NCBI RefSeq assembly: GCF_041080815.1 | Contig: NZ_CP160205.1 | Coordinates: 3,968,001 to 4,032,000, forward strand | DNA: 64,000 bases | DNA from: Mucilaginibacter yixingensis | GTDB lineage: Bacteria > Bacteroidota > Bacteroidia > Sphingobacteriales > Sphingobacteriaceae | Reading direction: 5' to 3' | Shown: in pieces, positions 1-7,365 of the stretch | How the letters are laid out: the number at the start of each line of letters is the position of its first letter | Numbering within the stretch: position 1 is the stretch's first letter | Program-made: the position numbers and the translations under genes | The notes under the pieces: generated by a model | The model's database searches: none | Seen by the model: only the letters and a program-made list of their open reading frames with translations | What the model was told of the DNA's origin: nothing

Positions 1-302
1 TCCAGCTCCGTATCGCGCTCCTTCTGCAATTTATCCAGCTCGGTATACAGACCAACTTTTTCGTTAACGTCCATATCCGCCTCGTTCTCAACGCGGGCCT
101 TTATATCGTTTATCTGGGCGTCAATATCGGCCAGACCGGTTTTGATCTTCTCTTTAAAGTTTACAGACATGGCACGCAGCTCATCATGCGTAATGCCTGA
201 TAACTTTGCATATTCAGCTTTTATCTGTTCAACTATTGGTTGAATAGCCTTCACATCCCGTTCCGACTTACTTCCAAAAAGCTTGCTTATAAAATTTAAC
301 AT
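1..302 (-). CDS. secA: Protein translocase subunit SecA, N-terminal 100 residues (cut by window edge)
   Basis: This is the N-terminus of SecA, the cytoplasmic ATPase that drives preproteins through SecYEG. Only about 100 codons are present; the gene runs off the left edge. The visible part begins MLNFISKLFGSKSERDVK and continues with a helix-rich stretch containing ITHDELRAMS, which I recognise as the amino-terminal start of Bacteroidota SecA. The Walker A motif would lie beyond the edge. The ATG at 302-300 is the first start in this frame. Upstream is a long gene-free stretch, so secA probably has its own promoter, which I could not locate. The call rests on N-terminal resemblance only. Confidence 0.85.
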   Translation of the reverse strand, partial: MLNFISKLFGSKSERDVKAIQPIVEQIKAEYAKLSGITHDELRAMSVNFKEKIKTGLADIDAQINDIKARVENEADMDVNEKVGLYTELDKLQKERDTEL

Positions 303-915
303 GGTTTATTTTTCTAATGATATCAAATATGGCATCAACAATTACGCCATTGGTCATTATGAAGTCATAATGGCAGGCGAATTTACATTTTTATGCCGAA
401 AGAGAGAAGGCAGCACGACGGAAAGTCGGTTAGGGAATCGTAAAGATTTGGTGAATGAAGATTAAAGATCAGGTATCAAAATACGATAATTGAAGATTGA
501 AGAGTAATGCCTGCTCTTGCGTTATCTAAAGGGCGTTCCCTTCGGGCCGGGCTATCCGCTCATACGCCTGCAGGCTTTAGTCACGAGGCCGGTATCCGCT
601 CCTATCCCTAACGCGCTAACATAGCTGAATGACGGCGGCCAGAGGCCGCGGGATAGTCATCACTCGCGAAGACGCGAGCGATTGCACTTGATTAAAATGG
701 CGCAATGCAGCTGCGCTGCATTGCGCTTCTCCCACTTTGCAGTCGCCCGGCTCCAGCCGGGTGACGACTATCCCGCGGCCTCCGGCCGCCGTAAAACCGA
801 CAAATCCATTTCATCGACTCAATCCCCGTACCCACCGACACCTTTAAACGCCCAACCCCACACCCATCTATCTTTATAACAGTAATAGGAACAGCTAATT
901 AAAACTCGAACTAAA
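303..915. other. Gene-free stretch between secA and the dioxygenase-like gene
   Basis: About 600 bases without a credible gene. Short open frames here have no recognisable composition or family. The stretch contains the three-hairpin repeat D1 (631-794) and GC-rich flanks at 530-610. Promoters for the two divergent genes must lie here, but I found no convincing -33/-7 pair. Confidence 0.6.
631..794. repeat. Dispersed palindromic repeat, family D, copy 1
   Basis: Outer arms read GGCGGCCAGAGGCCGCGGGA on the left and its inverted form on the right. Inside each arm is a further hairpin: CTCGCGAAGACGCGAG on the left and CCCGGCTCCAGCCGGG on the right. The centre is a perfect GC-rich hairpin, GCGCAATGCAGC with its complement. 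A second copy in inverted orientation is at 19577-19744, with the same two arm hairpins and a different central hairpin. Confidence 0.85.
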
Positions 916-1635
916 ATGGAAAGAAAGATTTTTTTAAAGAGCCTGATTATAGGGGCAGCTTCCACCTCAGCGCTGGCAGCTGCTTGTAAAAAGGATGATA
1001 CGGCCAGCACTACTTCAACCGGCAGTTCGTCGGCTAGCACACCGCCAAGCAGTAGCAACGGCTGTGCAGTGGCACCAACAGAAACGGAGGGCCCTTTTCC
1101 AACCCACACACCGGCATCATACGTGCGCAGCGATATTACCGACGGCCGCACCGGCTACAAGCTTACGGTTAAGATCATCATCTTGAGTAACAGCAATAGT
1201 TGCAACCCGCTGGCCAACGCCATGGTTGATATTTGGCATTGCGATAAAGACGGCAACTACTCTGAATACGGCGGCAGTGGCATGCAGGCTACAGACTACA
1301 CATCGGTACACTTTCTGCGCGGCCGCCAAACAACCGACACCAGCGGACTGGTTACTTATACCAGTATTTTCCCGGGTTGGTACAGCGGCAGGTCTACACA
1401 TATCCATGTGCATGTTTATAACTCATCGGGCACATCGTTAAAAGTAACGCAGATTGCCTTCCCCGAAGGTAGCGGCAGCGCCGTGGCACAGGTAAATGGT
1501 TACAGCAAAGGCTTAACCGGCTATACCTACAACGCCAGCGACAATGTGTTTAGCGACAGCTATGCCACAGAAATTGCCGCCGTTACCGGTAACACCACCG
1601 ACGGGTTTGTACTGACGATGAGCATTAGTGTGTAA
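916..1635 (+). CDS. Intradiol ring-cleavage dioxygenase-like lipoprotein
   Basis: A 239-residue protein of the protocatechuate/catechol dioxygenase fold, a class that opens aromatic diols between the hydroxyls using non-haem Fe(III). The expected iron ligands are visible: a tyrosine in DGNYSEY (about residue 115), a tyrosine in FPGWYSGR (about 156) and both histidines of STHIHVHV (about 162 and 164). The N-terminus is a signal sequence ending in a lipobox-like LAAAC (Cys24), then a Ser/Thr-rich linker, so the protein is probably a lipoprotein outside the cytoplasm. Substrate is unknown. No aromatic-degradation genes lie nearby, so it may act on extracellular phenolics or a different substrate. 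The family call is firm, the function is not. Confidence 0.85.
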   Translation: MERKIFLKSLIIGAASTSALAAACKKDDTASTTSTGSSSASTPPSSSNGCAVAPTETEGPFPTHTPASYVRSDITDGRTGYKLTVKIIILSNSNSCNPLANAMVDIWHCDKDGNYSEYGGSGMQATDYTSVHFLRGRQTTDTSGLVTYTSIFPGWYSGRSTHIHVHVYNSSGTSLKVTQIAFPEGSGSAVAQVNGYSKGLTGYTYNASDNVFSDSYATEIAAVTGNTTDGFVLTMSISV

Positions 1636-1672
1636 TCTCTCTCCCACATATAGTTAATAGGTTTATTTGGTT

Positions 1673-1699
1673 GCGTCCTGAAGGCAAGCTTCGGGACGC
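1673..1699 (+). terminator. Stem-loop after the dioxygenase-like gene
   Basis: An 11-bp stem (GCGTCCTGAAG with CTTCGGGACGC, one T-G pair) closes a short loop about 40 bases after the stop codon, followed by a pyrimidine-rich run. It is probably a terminator, though the T-tract is weak. Confidence 0.5.
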
Positions 1700-1716
1700 C
1701 TTCTCATTTCAATATC

Positions 1717-2220
1717 ATGCGTATCATCACCCTCTGCTACCGTAAAGTCATCGACACCAACAGCACCAAACCCTGGGACAAGCTGGTATTTGAGTCAAGC
1801 CACCTGGAATTTAAAATGCAGGCGCAGAACTTTAGTCAGCATACCCAGTTTACCTCGTACGCACAACTGGTTAACAACATTCCCGGTGCTCACCAACTGT
1901 CAGCGCGGGTATTGCCGGCCATCAGCGGTTATATACACCAATTAAACAATGTGGTGCCAGATATTTTGAACAATGTGGGCATCCGTTCGTTACGGTTTGA
2001 TAACTATCAGCTGGAAATCATCAACTCTGATATTAACAACAAAGCCCGCCACCAAATAGCTATTAACTTTTACACCCAGCCACTGGTGTGGCACGATAGT
2101 ATTGGCGAGTATCTGTTGCTATCAACCTATCAGCCAGATACTACCGCTGATAACGAAACCATCACCAACCTGATACAGGTGCAGCCTTATTTAAATATCT
2201 GCTCACTTAAAACGATATAA
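1717..2220 (+). CDS. Conserved-looking hypothetical protein, coupled to the bicupin
   Basis: A 167-residue cytoplasmic protein with no signal peptide or membrane segment. I do not recognise a family. It has an amphipathic central part and a C-terminal half rich in beta-type residues (HQIAINFYTQPLVWHD). Its stop is one base from the ATG of the next gene, so the two are almost certainly cotranscribed and probably translationally coupled. That tight pairing with a pirin-like bicupin is the only functional hint. The ATG at 1717 was chosen because it follows directly on the hairpin at 1673-1699 and no later start keeps the N-terminal strand. Codon use looks like that of its neighbours. Confidence 0.65.
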   Translation: MRIITLCYRKVIDTNSTKPWDKLVFESSHLEFKMQAQNFSQHTQFTSYAQLVNNIPGAHQLSARVLPAISGYIHQLNNVVPDILNNVGIRSLRFDNYQLEIINSDINNKARHQIAINFYTQPLVWHDSIGEYLLLSTYQPDTTADNETITNLIQVQPYLNICSLKTI

Positions 2221-2221
2221 G

Positions 2222-2884
2222 ATGGAATTGCCGGGACAAATTTTTGTGGCAGACAAGCGCGTCTTGGAGGAGAACAACACTTATCGCAGATACTCGGTAT
2301 TTAATCAGGGCAATCAACCTTTCGGGTCATTAACTATAGCCAATGATGAAATGATTGCCGCAGGCGGCGCAGTGCAAATCGCCGTAACGCACAATGCCTA
2401 CTTTGTGCTACTGCCTATTACCGGCGAGGTAATTCTTAATCATGAAGAAACCATCACCCATGCCGATGCGGGGCAGGCCTACGTTTACTTTGCCAAGGCT
2501 GGCAGCACTGTGGAGTTGAGTAACCCGTACGCAGATCATTGGATCAATTTTCTTTACCTGCAGATCCAGACTCATGATACATCTGTCTATAAATGCCTGG
2601 CCAATTTTGATTTCGGGCAAACACGCAATCAACTGACTGATATTTTTAAAGATGATGACTTGCCGTTTGCCTTACACATCGGCTTGTTTGCCGGTCGCGG
2701 CGAAACGTTGTATCAAACCTATAGTCGCGAATCGCGGTTATTTGCATTTGTAGTTACCGGAGCATTTGAGTTGCAGGGACGGCTATTGCATGAGCGAGAC
2801 AGCCTGGCGCTGTGGAATTTAGAGGAGGCTGATATGGAGGCATTGAGTAATGATGCGGTGATGGTGGTACTGGAGATGTATTGA
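2222..2884 (+). CDS. Pirin/YhhW-like bicupin protein
   Basis: A 220-residue protein that reads as two cupin-like halves. The first, around residues 20-95, contains THNAYFVLLPITGEV and an acidic-glycine turn before VYFAKAG. The second, around 150-220, contains LFAFVVTGAFELQGRLLHERDSLALW and resembles the C-terminal domain of pirin-type quercetin dioxygenase relatives such as YhhW. The classical metal-binding His/His/Glu set of pirin is not obvious, so catalytic activity is doubtful. It lies one base after the preceding gene and probably works with it. There is no signal peptide, so it should be cytoplasmic. The fold assignment is moderate; the role is unknown. Confidence 0.6.
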   Translation: MELPGQIFVADKRVLEENNTYRRYSVFNQGNQPFGSLTIANDEMIAAGGAVQIAVTHNAYFVLLPITGEVILNHEETITHADAGQAYVYFAKAGSTVELSNPYADHWINFLYLQIQTHDTSVYKCLANFDFGQTRNQLTDIFKDDDLPFALHIGLFAGRGETLYQTYSRESRLFAFVVTGAFELQGRLLHERDSLALWNLEEADMEALSNDAVMVVLEMY

Positions 2885-2905
2885 GTAGATCGTTCAGAAG
2901 CCGAC

Positions 2906-2985
2906 GCGCTTGCTTCGACAAGCTCTGCATGACATCCCCCGCTCCATTTGGGTGTCACATTGAGCCTGTCGAAATGCGCGCGTGG
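2906..2985. repeat. Inverted repeat, family F
   Basis: The left arm contains GCTTCGACAAGCTCTGCATG and the right arm is its imperfect inverse (TGAGCCTGTCGAAATGC). Related sequence lies at 37718-37742 inside repeat C4 and at 46991-47030. It sits between the convergent bicupin and outer-membrane genes. Confidence 0.6.
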
Positions 2986-2999
2986 GCCTGCGCATTCAC

Positions 3000-4145
3000 C
3001 TACGGCAAAGTCACCTTCTCTTTACCCAAGCCCAGGTTAATACCAAAAACAGAGATCAGCTTGTTTGGCCCCGCAAAATCTTTACCGAACGAGCCGCTTA
3101 CAATCAGGTTATCACTCACGCGCACATTCAATACCCCAACCGTCCGGTTTTCTGTTCCACCAAGCTGGCTGGCAAAGCGATAGAGCGACTCGACCGATAT
3201 GGATAAACGGTTAAACTCAAAACCAGCATTGGCGCCAATGTCTTTATTATTGACGAGACCGATAACGCCTTTATCGTTCTTCTCAAAATTATCAGCCAGG
3301 TAGCGCCCCATCGCGCTCAACGTAAAATAGTTACCATTGCTAATGTTGCCCAGCGGAATATAGGTGCTCAACTGCGTCCATACCGCAGTGCGGCCGGTTT
3401 TTACGGTTTCGTCATCCACACCATAAACGGCTACGGCGCCGGCAATATCCCAATTAAACAGGGGCTTCTCGGCTATGGCGTCGTTTATTTGCTTCATAAT
3501 ATCGGTACTACGGCTCTCTCCAAGCTTGCTGATCATTTTACTGGCAGCGGCGGTATCTTCTGGATGTTTAAATTGATATCGGCTCAACTGGGCTATCAGT
3601 AAAGCATCATTATCAAATTCTGTCTGTACGGCATCATGCCAATCCTTAAGCCGTTTAACCAAATATTGTGCACGTGTTGTATCTCTAGAATGCTTTCTAT
3701 AAATCCGAAACAAATTAGTATGCAATCCCAAGGCATATACCTTTTGTGTGGTAGTAGCATTGTCTGGTATCAGGTCTTTATTAATAAAAGCGACCGACAA
3801 CATCGTATATTTTATGCCTCCCCAGGGATTATCTTTATGTGTGTTTTTATTGATTCCTAAAAAATCGTATACATTCAAACCGTTAGGCGCAATCCACCAA
3901 ACCGGTGCAAATTGTGCGGAGAAATTATTAGGGAACAATGACCCTGACTGCTGAACAGATTGCGCCACACCTAAAGCGAAAGCTTTGGGCGTACCAGGAA
4001 CTTGAGCCAACCCGGGTGTGATATCGGTGATTGAAAAAGCAGGCGATTGTGGTACGGCAAGTTTATTCAGGGTCTGGCTTGTACTTTGTGCCAGAGCCAT
4101 CCCCGAAAATGTCAGCACTATTAAAAGGGTAAGAATTTTTCTCAT
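3000..4145 (-). CDS. Secreted, probably outer-membrane protein of unknown function
   Basis: A 381-residue protein with a clear signal peptide (MRKILTLLIVLTFSGMALAQ). The mature part contains repeated amphipathic beta-strand stretches, particularly in the second half (IPLGNISNGNYFTLSAMGRYLA, GFEFNRLSISVESLYRF abbreviated), and ends in a strand-like tail, as expected for a small beta-barrel or a periplasmic partner. I recognise no named family. The ATG at 4145 overlaps, as ATGA, the stop of the upstream frame-shifted ORF (4142-4536), so translation is probably coupled to it. That arrangement supports the chosen start, as does the signal peptide. No enzyme motif is visible. Confidence 0.75.
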   Translation of the reverse strand: MRKILTLLIVLTFSGMALAQSTSQTLNKLAVPQSPAFSITDITPGLAQVPGTPKAFALGVAQSVQQSGSLFPNNFSAQFAPVWWIAPNGLNVYDFLGINKNTHKDNPWGGIKYTMLSVAFINKDLIPDNATTTQKVYALGLHTNLFRIYRKHSRDTTRAQYLVKRLKDWHDAVQTEFDNDALLIAQLSRYQFKHPEDTAAASKMISKLGESRSTDIMKQINDAIAEKPLFNWDIAGAVAVYGVDDETVKTGRTAVWTQLSTYIPLGNISNGNYFTLSAMGRYLADNFEKNDKGVIGLVNNKDIGANAGFEFNRLSISVESLYRFASQLGGTENRTVGVLNVRVSDNLIVSGSFGKDFAGPNKLISVFGINLGLGKEKVTLP

Positions 4146-4536
4146 GATAACAGAACCAAGAAATTCAAATAAAACTTACCGTCCTTTATGTTTTTGGTAA
4201 CGTCGGTATATGTCTTTTCGCCATCGTCGCCACCACTAATTGTGTAAGTCCCCCCAAATGGGCCGGTTACCCCTGCCCTCCGCTTGCCCCGCCATCAGCA
4301 GCAGCAATCTCTGTCCAAACGTTAAGTAATTTTCCTTTTAAGCTACGATAATCACCAATAGGCTGCGATTCGATATCGCCTGTTGCGTCTACCGAACGAG
4401 CCACAGCAACTCCGGCATCGCTATCATCATCTAAAGATGTAATTGAAGCTTTGCTTGCAGCGGCGCCAACAGTGTGGATATCAGCCTGAAGATTAATTGA
4501 ATTATGGCTATTGCCAATTTTGTAAACATTAGGCAT
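4142..4536 (-). pseudogene. Small ORF interrupted by a -1 frame change; programmed frameshift or single-base loss
   Basis: Reading from the ATG at 4536, 89 codons are open and end at a TAA (4267-4269) directly after a run of four G. If one G is read twice there (positions 4270-4273), the frame continues for about 42 more codons without a stop (VTGPFGGTYTISGGDDGEK and onward). It then ends in TGA at 4142-4144, overlapping the ATG of the next gene. The tidy ATGA junction argues that the second frame is the true C-terminus. The product would be about 131 residues with no signal peptide, and no family is recognised. It may be a pseudogene, a sequencing error in the G run, or a real -1 slip site. 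Confidence 0.6.
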
Positions 4537-4605
4537 GTGATAATTGAATTAAGGTTCCTAAAGATAGCGCAAAGCATTTATACATCAATGAGTATTTTGC
4601 CTCCC

Positions 4606-4830
4606 TCCTCTCCTTTGAAGGGGAATAGCTCATAAAGAGGTAGCAAGCATCTATGGACGCGAAGGCCAGTGCGATTCCCTCCCTTGGGAGGGTGTAGGGA
4701 GGGGTTTATGCGATTGCGTACGATATAAACCCCTCCCCGCCACTTCACAAAGCCACCGCGCCCCTCCCCAAGGAGGGATTTATTATACTCCGGCCTCTTT
4801 GTGGGCTATTCCCCTTTGAAGAGGAGCCAG
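4606..4830. repeat. Nested inverted repeats, family E, before uxaC
   Basis: The outer arms (CTTTGAAGGGGAATAGCTCA on the left, inverted around 4797-4830) enclose inner arms made of CCCTCCC and GGGAGGG blocks and an AAACCCCTCC/GGAGGGGTTT pair around 4704-4740. Shorter relatives of the pyrimidine-rich blocks occur at 6558-6592 and 19790-19815. The region separates the small ORF from uxaC and may also act as a two-way terminator. Confidence 0.6.
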
Positions 4831-4843
4831 GAGAGGTTTCTTA

Positions 4844-4857
4844 CGCAATCGTTTCCG
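4844..4857. promoter_or_regulatory. Putative LacI-family operator upstream of uxaC
   Basis: CGCAATCGTTTCCG; extended by one base on each side it is a 16-mer palindromic at 12 of 16 positions around a central CG, the usual architecture of LacI-family sites. A close match, CGCAATCGTTACCG, lies at 21988-22001 between the KDPG aldolase and KDG kinase genes. Shared control of the uronate genes is inferred from this. Confidence 0.5.
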
Positions 4858-4950
4858 TTACTAAACCGCCTGCAAATCATTTTTTAAATCATAATAATTA
4901 ATACCTTAGCGCGCACTCGGGGTAACCGCCCCTCCCATAGTATATTCTTT

Positions 4951-6354
4951 ATGAAAAAGTTCCTGGATGAAAATTTTTTATTGCAGACCGAAACAGCAAA
5001 AACGCTGTACCACGAGTATGCAAAGCAAATGCCTATTATTGACTACCACTGCCATTTGCCGCCCGACCAGATAGCTGCCAACGGTAACTTTAAAAACCTT
5101 ACCCAGATTTGGCTTTACGGCGACCATTACAAATGGCGTGCGATGCGTACCAATGGCGTGAACGAGAAATATATTACCGGTAACGCCGGCGATTTTGAGA
5201 AATTTGAACAATGGGCTGCTACCGTGCCATACACCATGCGTAACCCACTGTACCACTGGACTCACCTGGAATTACAGCGCTATTTTGGCGTGAACGACAT
5301 TCTGTCGCCAAGCACTGCTAAAAGCATCTATGACCAGTGTACCGAGCAACTGCAAACACCAGATTTTACCGTGCGTGCCCTGCTAACTAAAATGAACGTA
5401 AGGGTTGTGGGTACTACTGATGATCCGCTGGATACCCTGGAATACCACAAGCAAATTGCTGCCGATGGTTTTGAAGTGAAAATTCTGCCGTCATTCCGTC
5501 CGGACAAAGCAATGAACAGTGATGACGTTGCCGGTCTGAACGCTTACATTGACAAACTGGAAGCCATTACCAACACCAGCATCAGCAACCTGGATGAATA
5601 TCTGGCTGCCCTGAAAACCCGTCATGATTACTTTGCGGCCAACGGCTGTTCTGTATCAGACCACGGTTTGGAGCAGATCTATGCTGAGGATTATACCGAA
5701 GCCGAGATCAAAGCTATCTTCGCCAAGATCCGCAGCAACGCGGCTATCAGCCACGAAGAAAACCTGAAATTTAAATCGGCCTTATTATTTGAATTTGCCC
5801 TTTGGGATCATGAAAAAGGCTGGGTGCAGCAATACCACCTGGGTGCGCTGCGCAACAACAACGCCCGTATGCTATCGCAATTAGGTCCCGATACTGGTTG
5901 GGATTCAATCGGCGACTTTAGCCAGGCCCGTATGCTGTCAAAATTCCTGAACCGTTTGGATACTCAGGATAAACTGGCAAAAACCATCCTTTACAACCTG
6001 AACCCTGCCGATAACGAGCTGATGGCTACCATGATTGGTAACTTTAACGATGGCTCTGTAGCCGGTAAAGTACAATTTGGTTCTGGCTGGTGGTTCCTGG
6101 ATCAGAAAGATGGCATGATTAAACAAATGAACGCACTGAGCAATATGGGCTTACTGAGCCGCCTGGTTGGTATGTTAACAGACTCTCGCAGCTTCTTGTC
6201 ATACCCACGCCACGAGTACTTCCGTCGCCTGCTGTGTAACCTTTTTGGTGATGACGTTGAAAACGGCGAACTGCCAAACGATATCCAATGGATTGGTAAA
6301 CTGGTGCAGGATATCTGCTACAACAACGCCAGCAATTATTTCGGCTGGAAGTAA
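4951..6354 (+). CDS. uxaC: Uronate (glucuronate/galacturonate) isomerase
   Basis: UxaC converts D-glucuronate to D-fructuronate and D-galacturonate to D-tagaturonate, the first intracellular step of uronate use. The 467-residue length matches the family. It belongs to the metal-dependent amidohydrolase-like fold; the N-terminal metal motif is seen in IIDYHCHLPP (about residues 30-38). Other family stretches include WTHLELQRYFG, VVGTTDDPLD and, near the C-terminus, SRSFLSYPRHEYFRRLLCN. The ATG at 4951 gives the usual N-terminus (MKKFLDENFLL). It is transcribed alone, ends in a strong hairpin (6395-6448) and has a LacI-like site about 95 bases upstream. Genes for the next reductase and dehydratase steps are absent here. 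Confidence 0.97.
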   Translation: MKKFLDENFLLQTETAKTLYHEYAKQMPIIDYHCHLPPDQIAANGNFKNLTQIWLYGDHYKWRAMRTNGVNEKYITGNAGDFEKFEQWAATVPYTMRNPLYHWTHLELQRYFGVNDILSPSTAKSIYDQCTEQLQTPDFTVRALLTKMNVRVVGTTDDPLDTLEYHKQIAADGFEVKILPSFRPDKAMNSDDVAGLNAYIDKLEAITNTSISNLDEYLAALKTRHDYFAANGCSVSDHGLEQIYAEDYTEAEIKAIFAKIRSNAAISHEENLKFKSALLFEFALWDHEKGWVQQYHLGALRNNNARMLSQLGPDTGWDSIGDFSQARMLSKFLNRLDTQDKLAKTILYNLNPADNELMATMIGNFNDGSVAGKVQFGSGWWFLDQKDGMIKQMNALSNMGLLSRLVGMLTDSRSFLSYPRHEYFRRLLCNLFGDDVENGELPNDIQWIGKLVQDICYNNASNYFGWK

Positions 6355-6394
6355 TTCTGAACTGAAAGCAAAAGCGTAAAGGATAAAGCTTTAT

Positions 6395-6448
6395 CTGTAT
6401 AAAAAGAAAACCCTTGGGCTTTTGCCCAAGGGTTTTCTTTTTATACAG
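6395..6448. terminator. Long perfect hairpin after uxaC, probably bidirectional
   Basis: A near-perfect stem of about 25 bp with CCCTTGGGC at its tip and A/T-rich bases at both ends, lying between the convergent uxaC and DUF3347 genes. It has a T-run on each exit side, so it can serve either direction. Confidence 0.9.
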
Positions 6449-6538
6449 CACGTCATTGCGAGGAACGAAGCAATCTCTGCGAAGGACAGTCGGACGTATT
6501 GCATGTACAGAGATTGCTTCGTTCCTCGCAATGACGTG
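6449..6538. repeat. Dispersed palindromic repeat, family A, copy 1
   Basis: The arms start CGTCATTGCGAGGAACGAAG and close with the exact inverse, ending at AATGACGTG. The variable arm base after GAGG is A here, paired with T in the other arm. Other copies are at 17735-17884, 28171-28266 and 55849-55946, with a minimal form at 29660-29698. Confidence 0.92.
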
Positions 6539-6590
6539 TGGTGTTGGTTTAGTCTATCCACTCCTCCCTTTGGGGAGGAGTGGAGGGGCG

Positions 6591-7100
6591 TTACTGCTTT
6601 TGCAACGTCTCTCTCACCTGCCCGCAATCAGGCATATTTTTGCCATAGTACGGATTAGCGATGCTGGTGGTCATACTCAGCCAGTAAGCCTTCTTCATGG
6701 GGCAATATTGGCGGTAGAGGGTAAAATCGTTGGTCTTCATGCCTTTCACCACGTTATACATATCGTCAGACAATTTGGCAAAATGCTCACGCTGATGTTT
6801 AAGGTTTTGTACCTCGCCAATGTGTTCGCCATTGTAGCGCAGCTTTTCTGAATATTTTGCCCAGATGGCCTTCTTGTCATCATCCATAGTAGAGGCATCC
6901 AGCACCTTGATAGCAGCTGTAAACAAACGTGCCTGATTGGAGGCCGCTTTGGCGTCATCACCGGCCAGCGCATCTTTAATGCCCAAGTATGATTTGATCA
7001 GCCCGTCCATCGCCGGACCGATAATGATGGCTTTTCTATTGCCCGCAAAACCCGCGGTAGTTATAAATAACGCCAGTAATCCTAATTTCAATGCTTTCAT
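6591..7100 (-). CDS. DUF3347-domain exported protein
   Basis: A 169-residue exported protein with signal peptide MKALKLGLLALFITTAGFAG. The mature part matches DUF3347 as I know it: a helical N-terminal half (YLGIKDALAGDDAKAA), a middle with LRYNGEHIGEVQNLKHQREHFAKLSDDMY, and the closing motif SIANPYYGKNMPDCGQV with a conserved cysteine. In Bacteroidota this domain is often found alone or fused to metal efflux (CusB-like) and copper-handling proteins, so a periplasmic metal-related role is plausible but unproven. It is convergent with uxaC and stands alone. The ATG at 7100 is set by the signal peptide. Confidence 0.85.
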   Translation of the reverse strand: MKALKLGLLALFITTAGFAGNRKAIIIGPAMDGLIKSYLGIKDALAGDDAKAASNQARLFTAAIKVLDASTMDDDKKAIWAKYSEKLRYNGEHIGEVQNLKHQREHFAKLSDDMYNVVKGMKTNDFTLYRQYCPMKKAYWLSMTTSIANPYYGKNMPDCGQVRETLQKQ

Positions 7101-7198
7101 AAATAAAACTCGTTTTGGTATTAAAGCAAATTTAATGTTTTGTTGAGGGATAATAACAGGTTAAAAACCAATAGTAGTTTTCTTTTCCTTCCTACGTT

Positions 7199-7298
7199 GT
7201 CATTTCGAAAGTAGCGCAGCGAAGAGAGAAATCTTAGACGCCTGCCTAGCCACAGGCAAAGCATGGGGGCTAAGATTTCTCCCGTTGGTCGAAATGAC
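7199..7298. repeat. Dispersed palindromic repeat, family B, copy 1
   Basis: The ends are GTCATTTCGA and TCGAAATGAC, with inner arm blocks GAGAAATCTTAG and CTAAGATTTCTC. It lies between two divergent genes, so unlike most copies it sits in a 5' region. It supplies a spurious N-terminal extension to the MFS frame that follows. Confidence 0.92.
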
Positions 7299-7341
7299 AT
7301 GGAAAAAGAAATTACCACCAACAAATAACTGCACCAATGCT

Positions 7342-7349
7342 TATTTTTG
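7342..7349 (+). promoter_or_regulatory. Candidate -7 box for the MFS gene
   Basis: TATTTTTG matches the Bacteroidota TAnnTTTG consensus and lies 16 bases before the ATG at 7366. No good -33 TTTG is present, so this is tentative. If real, translation cannot start at the earlier in-frame ATG at 7285. Confidence 0.4.
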
Positions 7350-7365
7350 TGCCTTTTTACGCCAC

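Noticed and set aside
682..879. Open frame across repeat D1
   Set aside because: It is coded by the hairpins themselves and its composition is palindrome-driven.
2881..3206. Plus-strand frames after the bicupin gene
   Set aside because: They overlap repeat F and the 3' end of the minus-strand outer-membrane gene; no independent coding signal.
6414..6658. Two overlapping open frames with the shared peptide GTKQSL
   Set aside because: They are translations of repeat A1 and the adjacent terminator; the peptide similarity to frames near 55794 is due only to the repeat.
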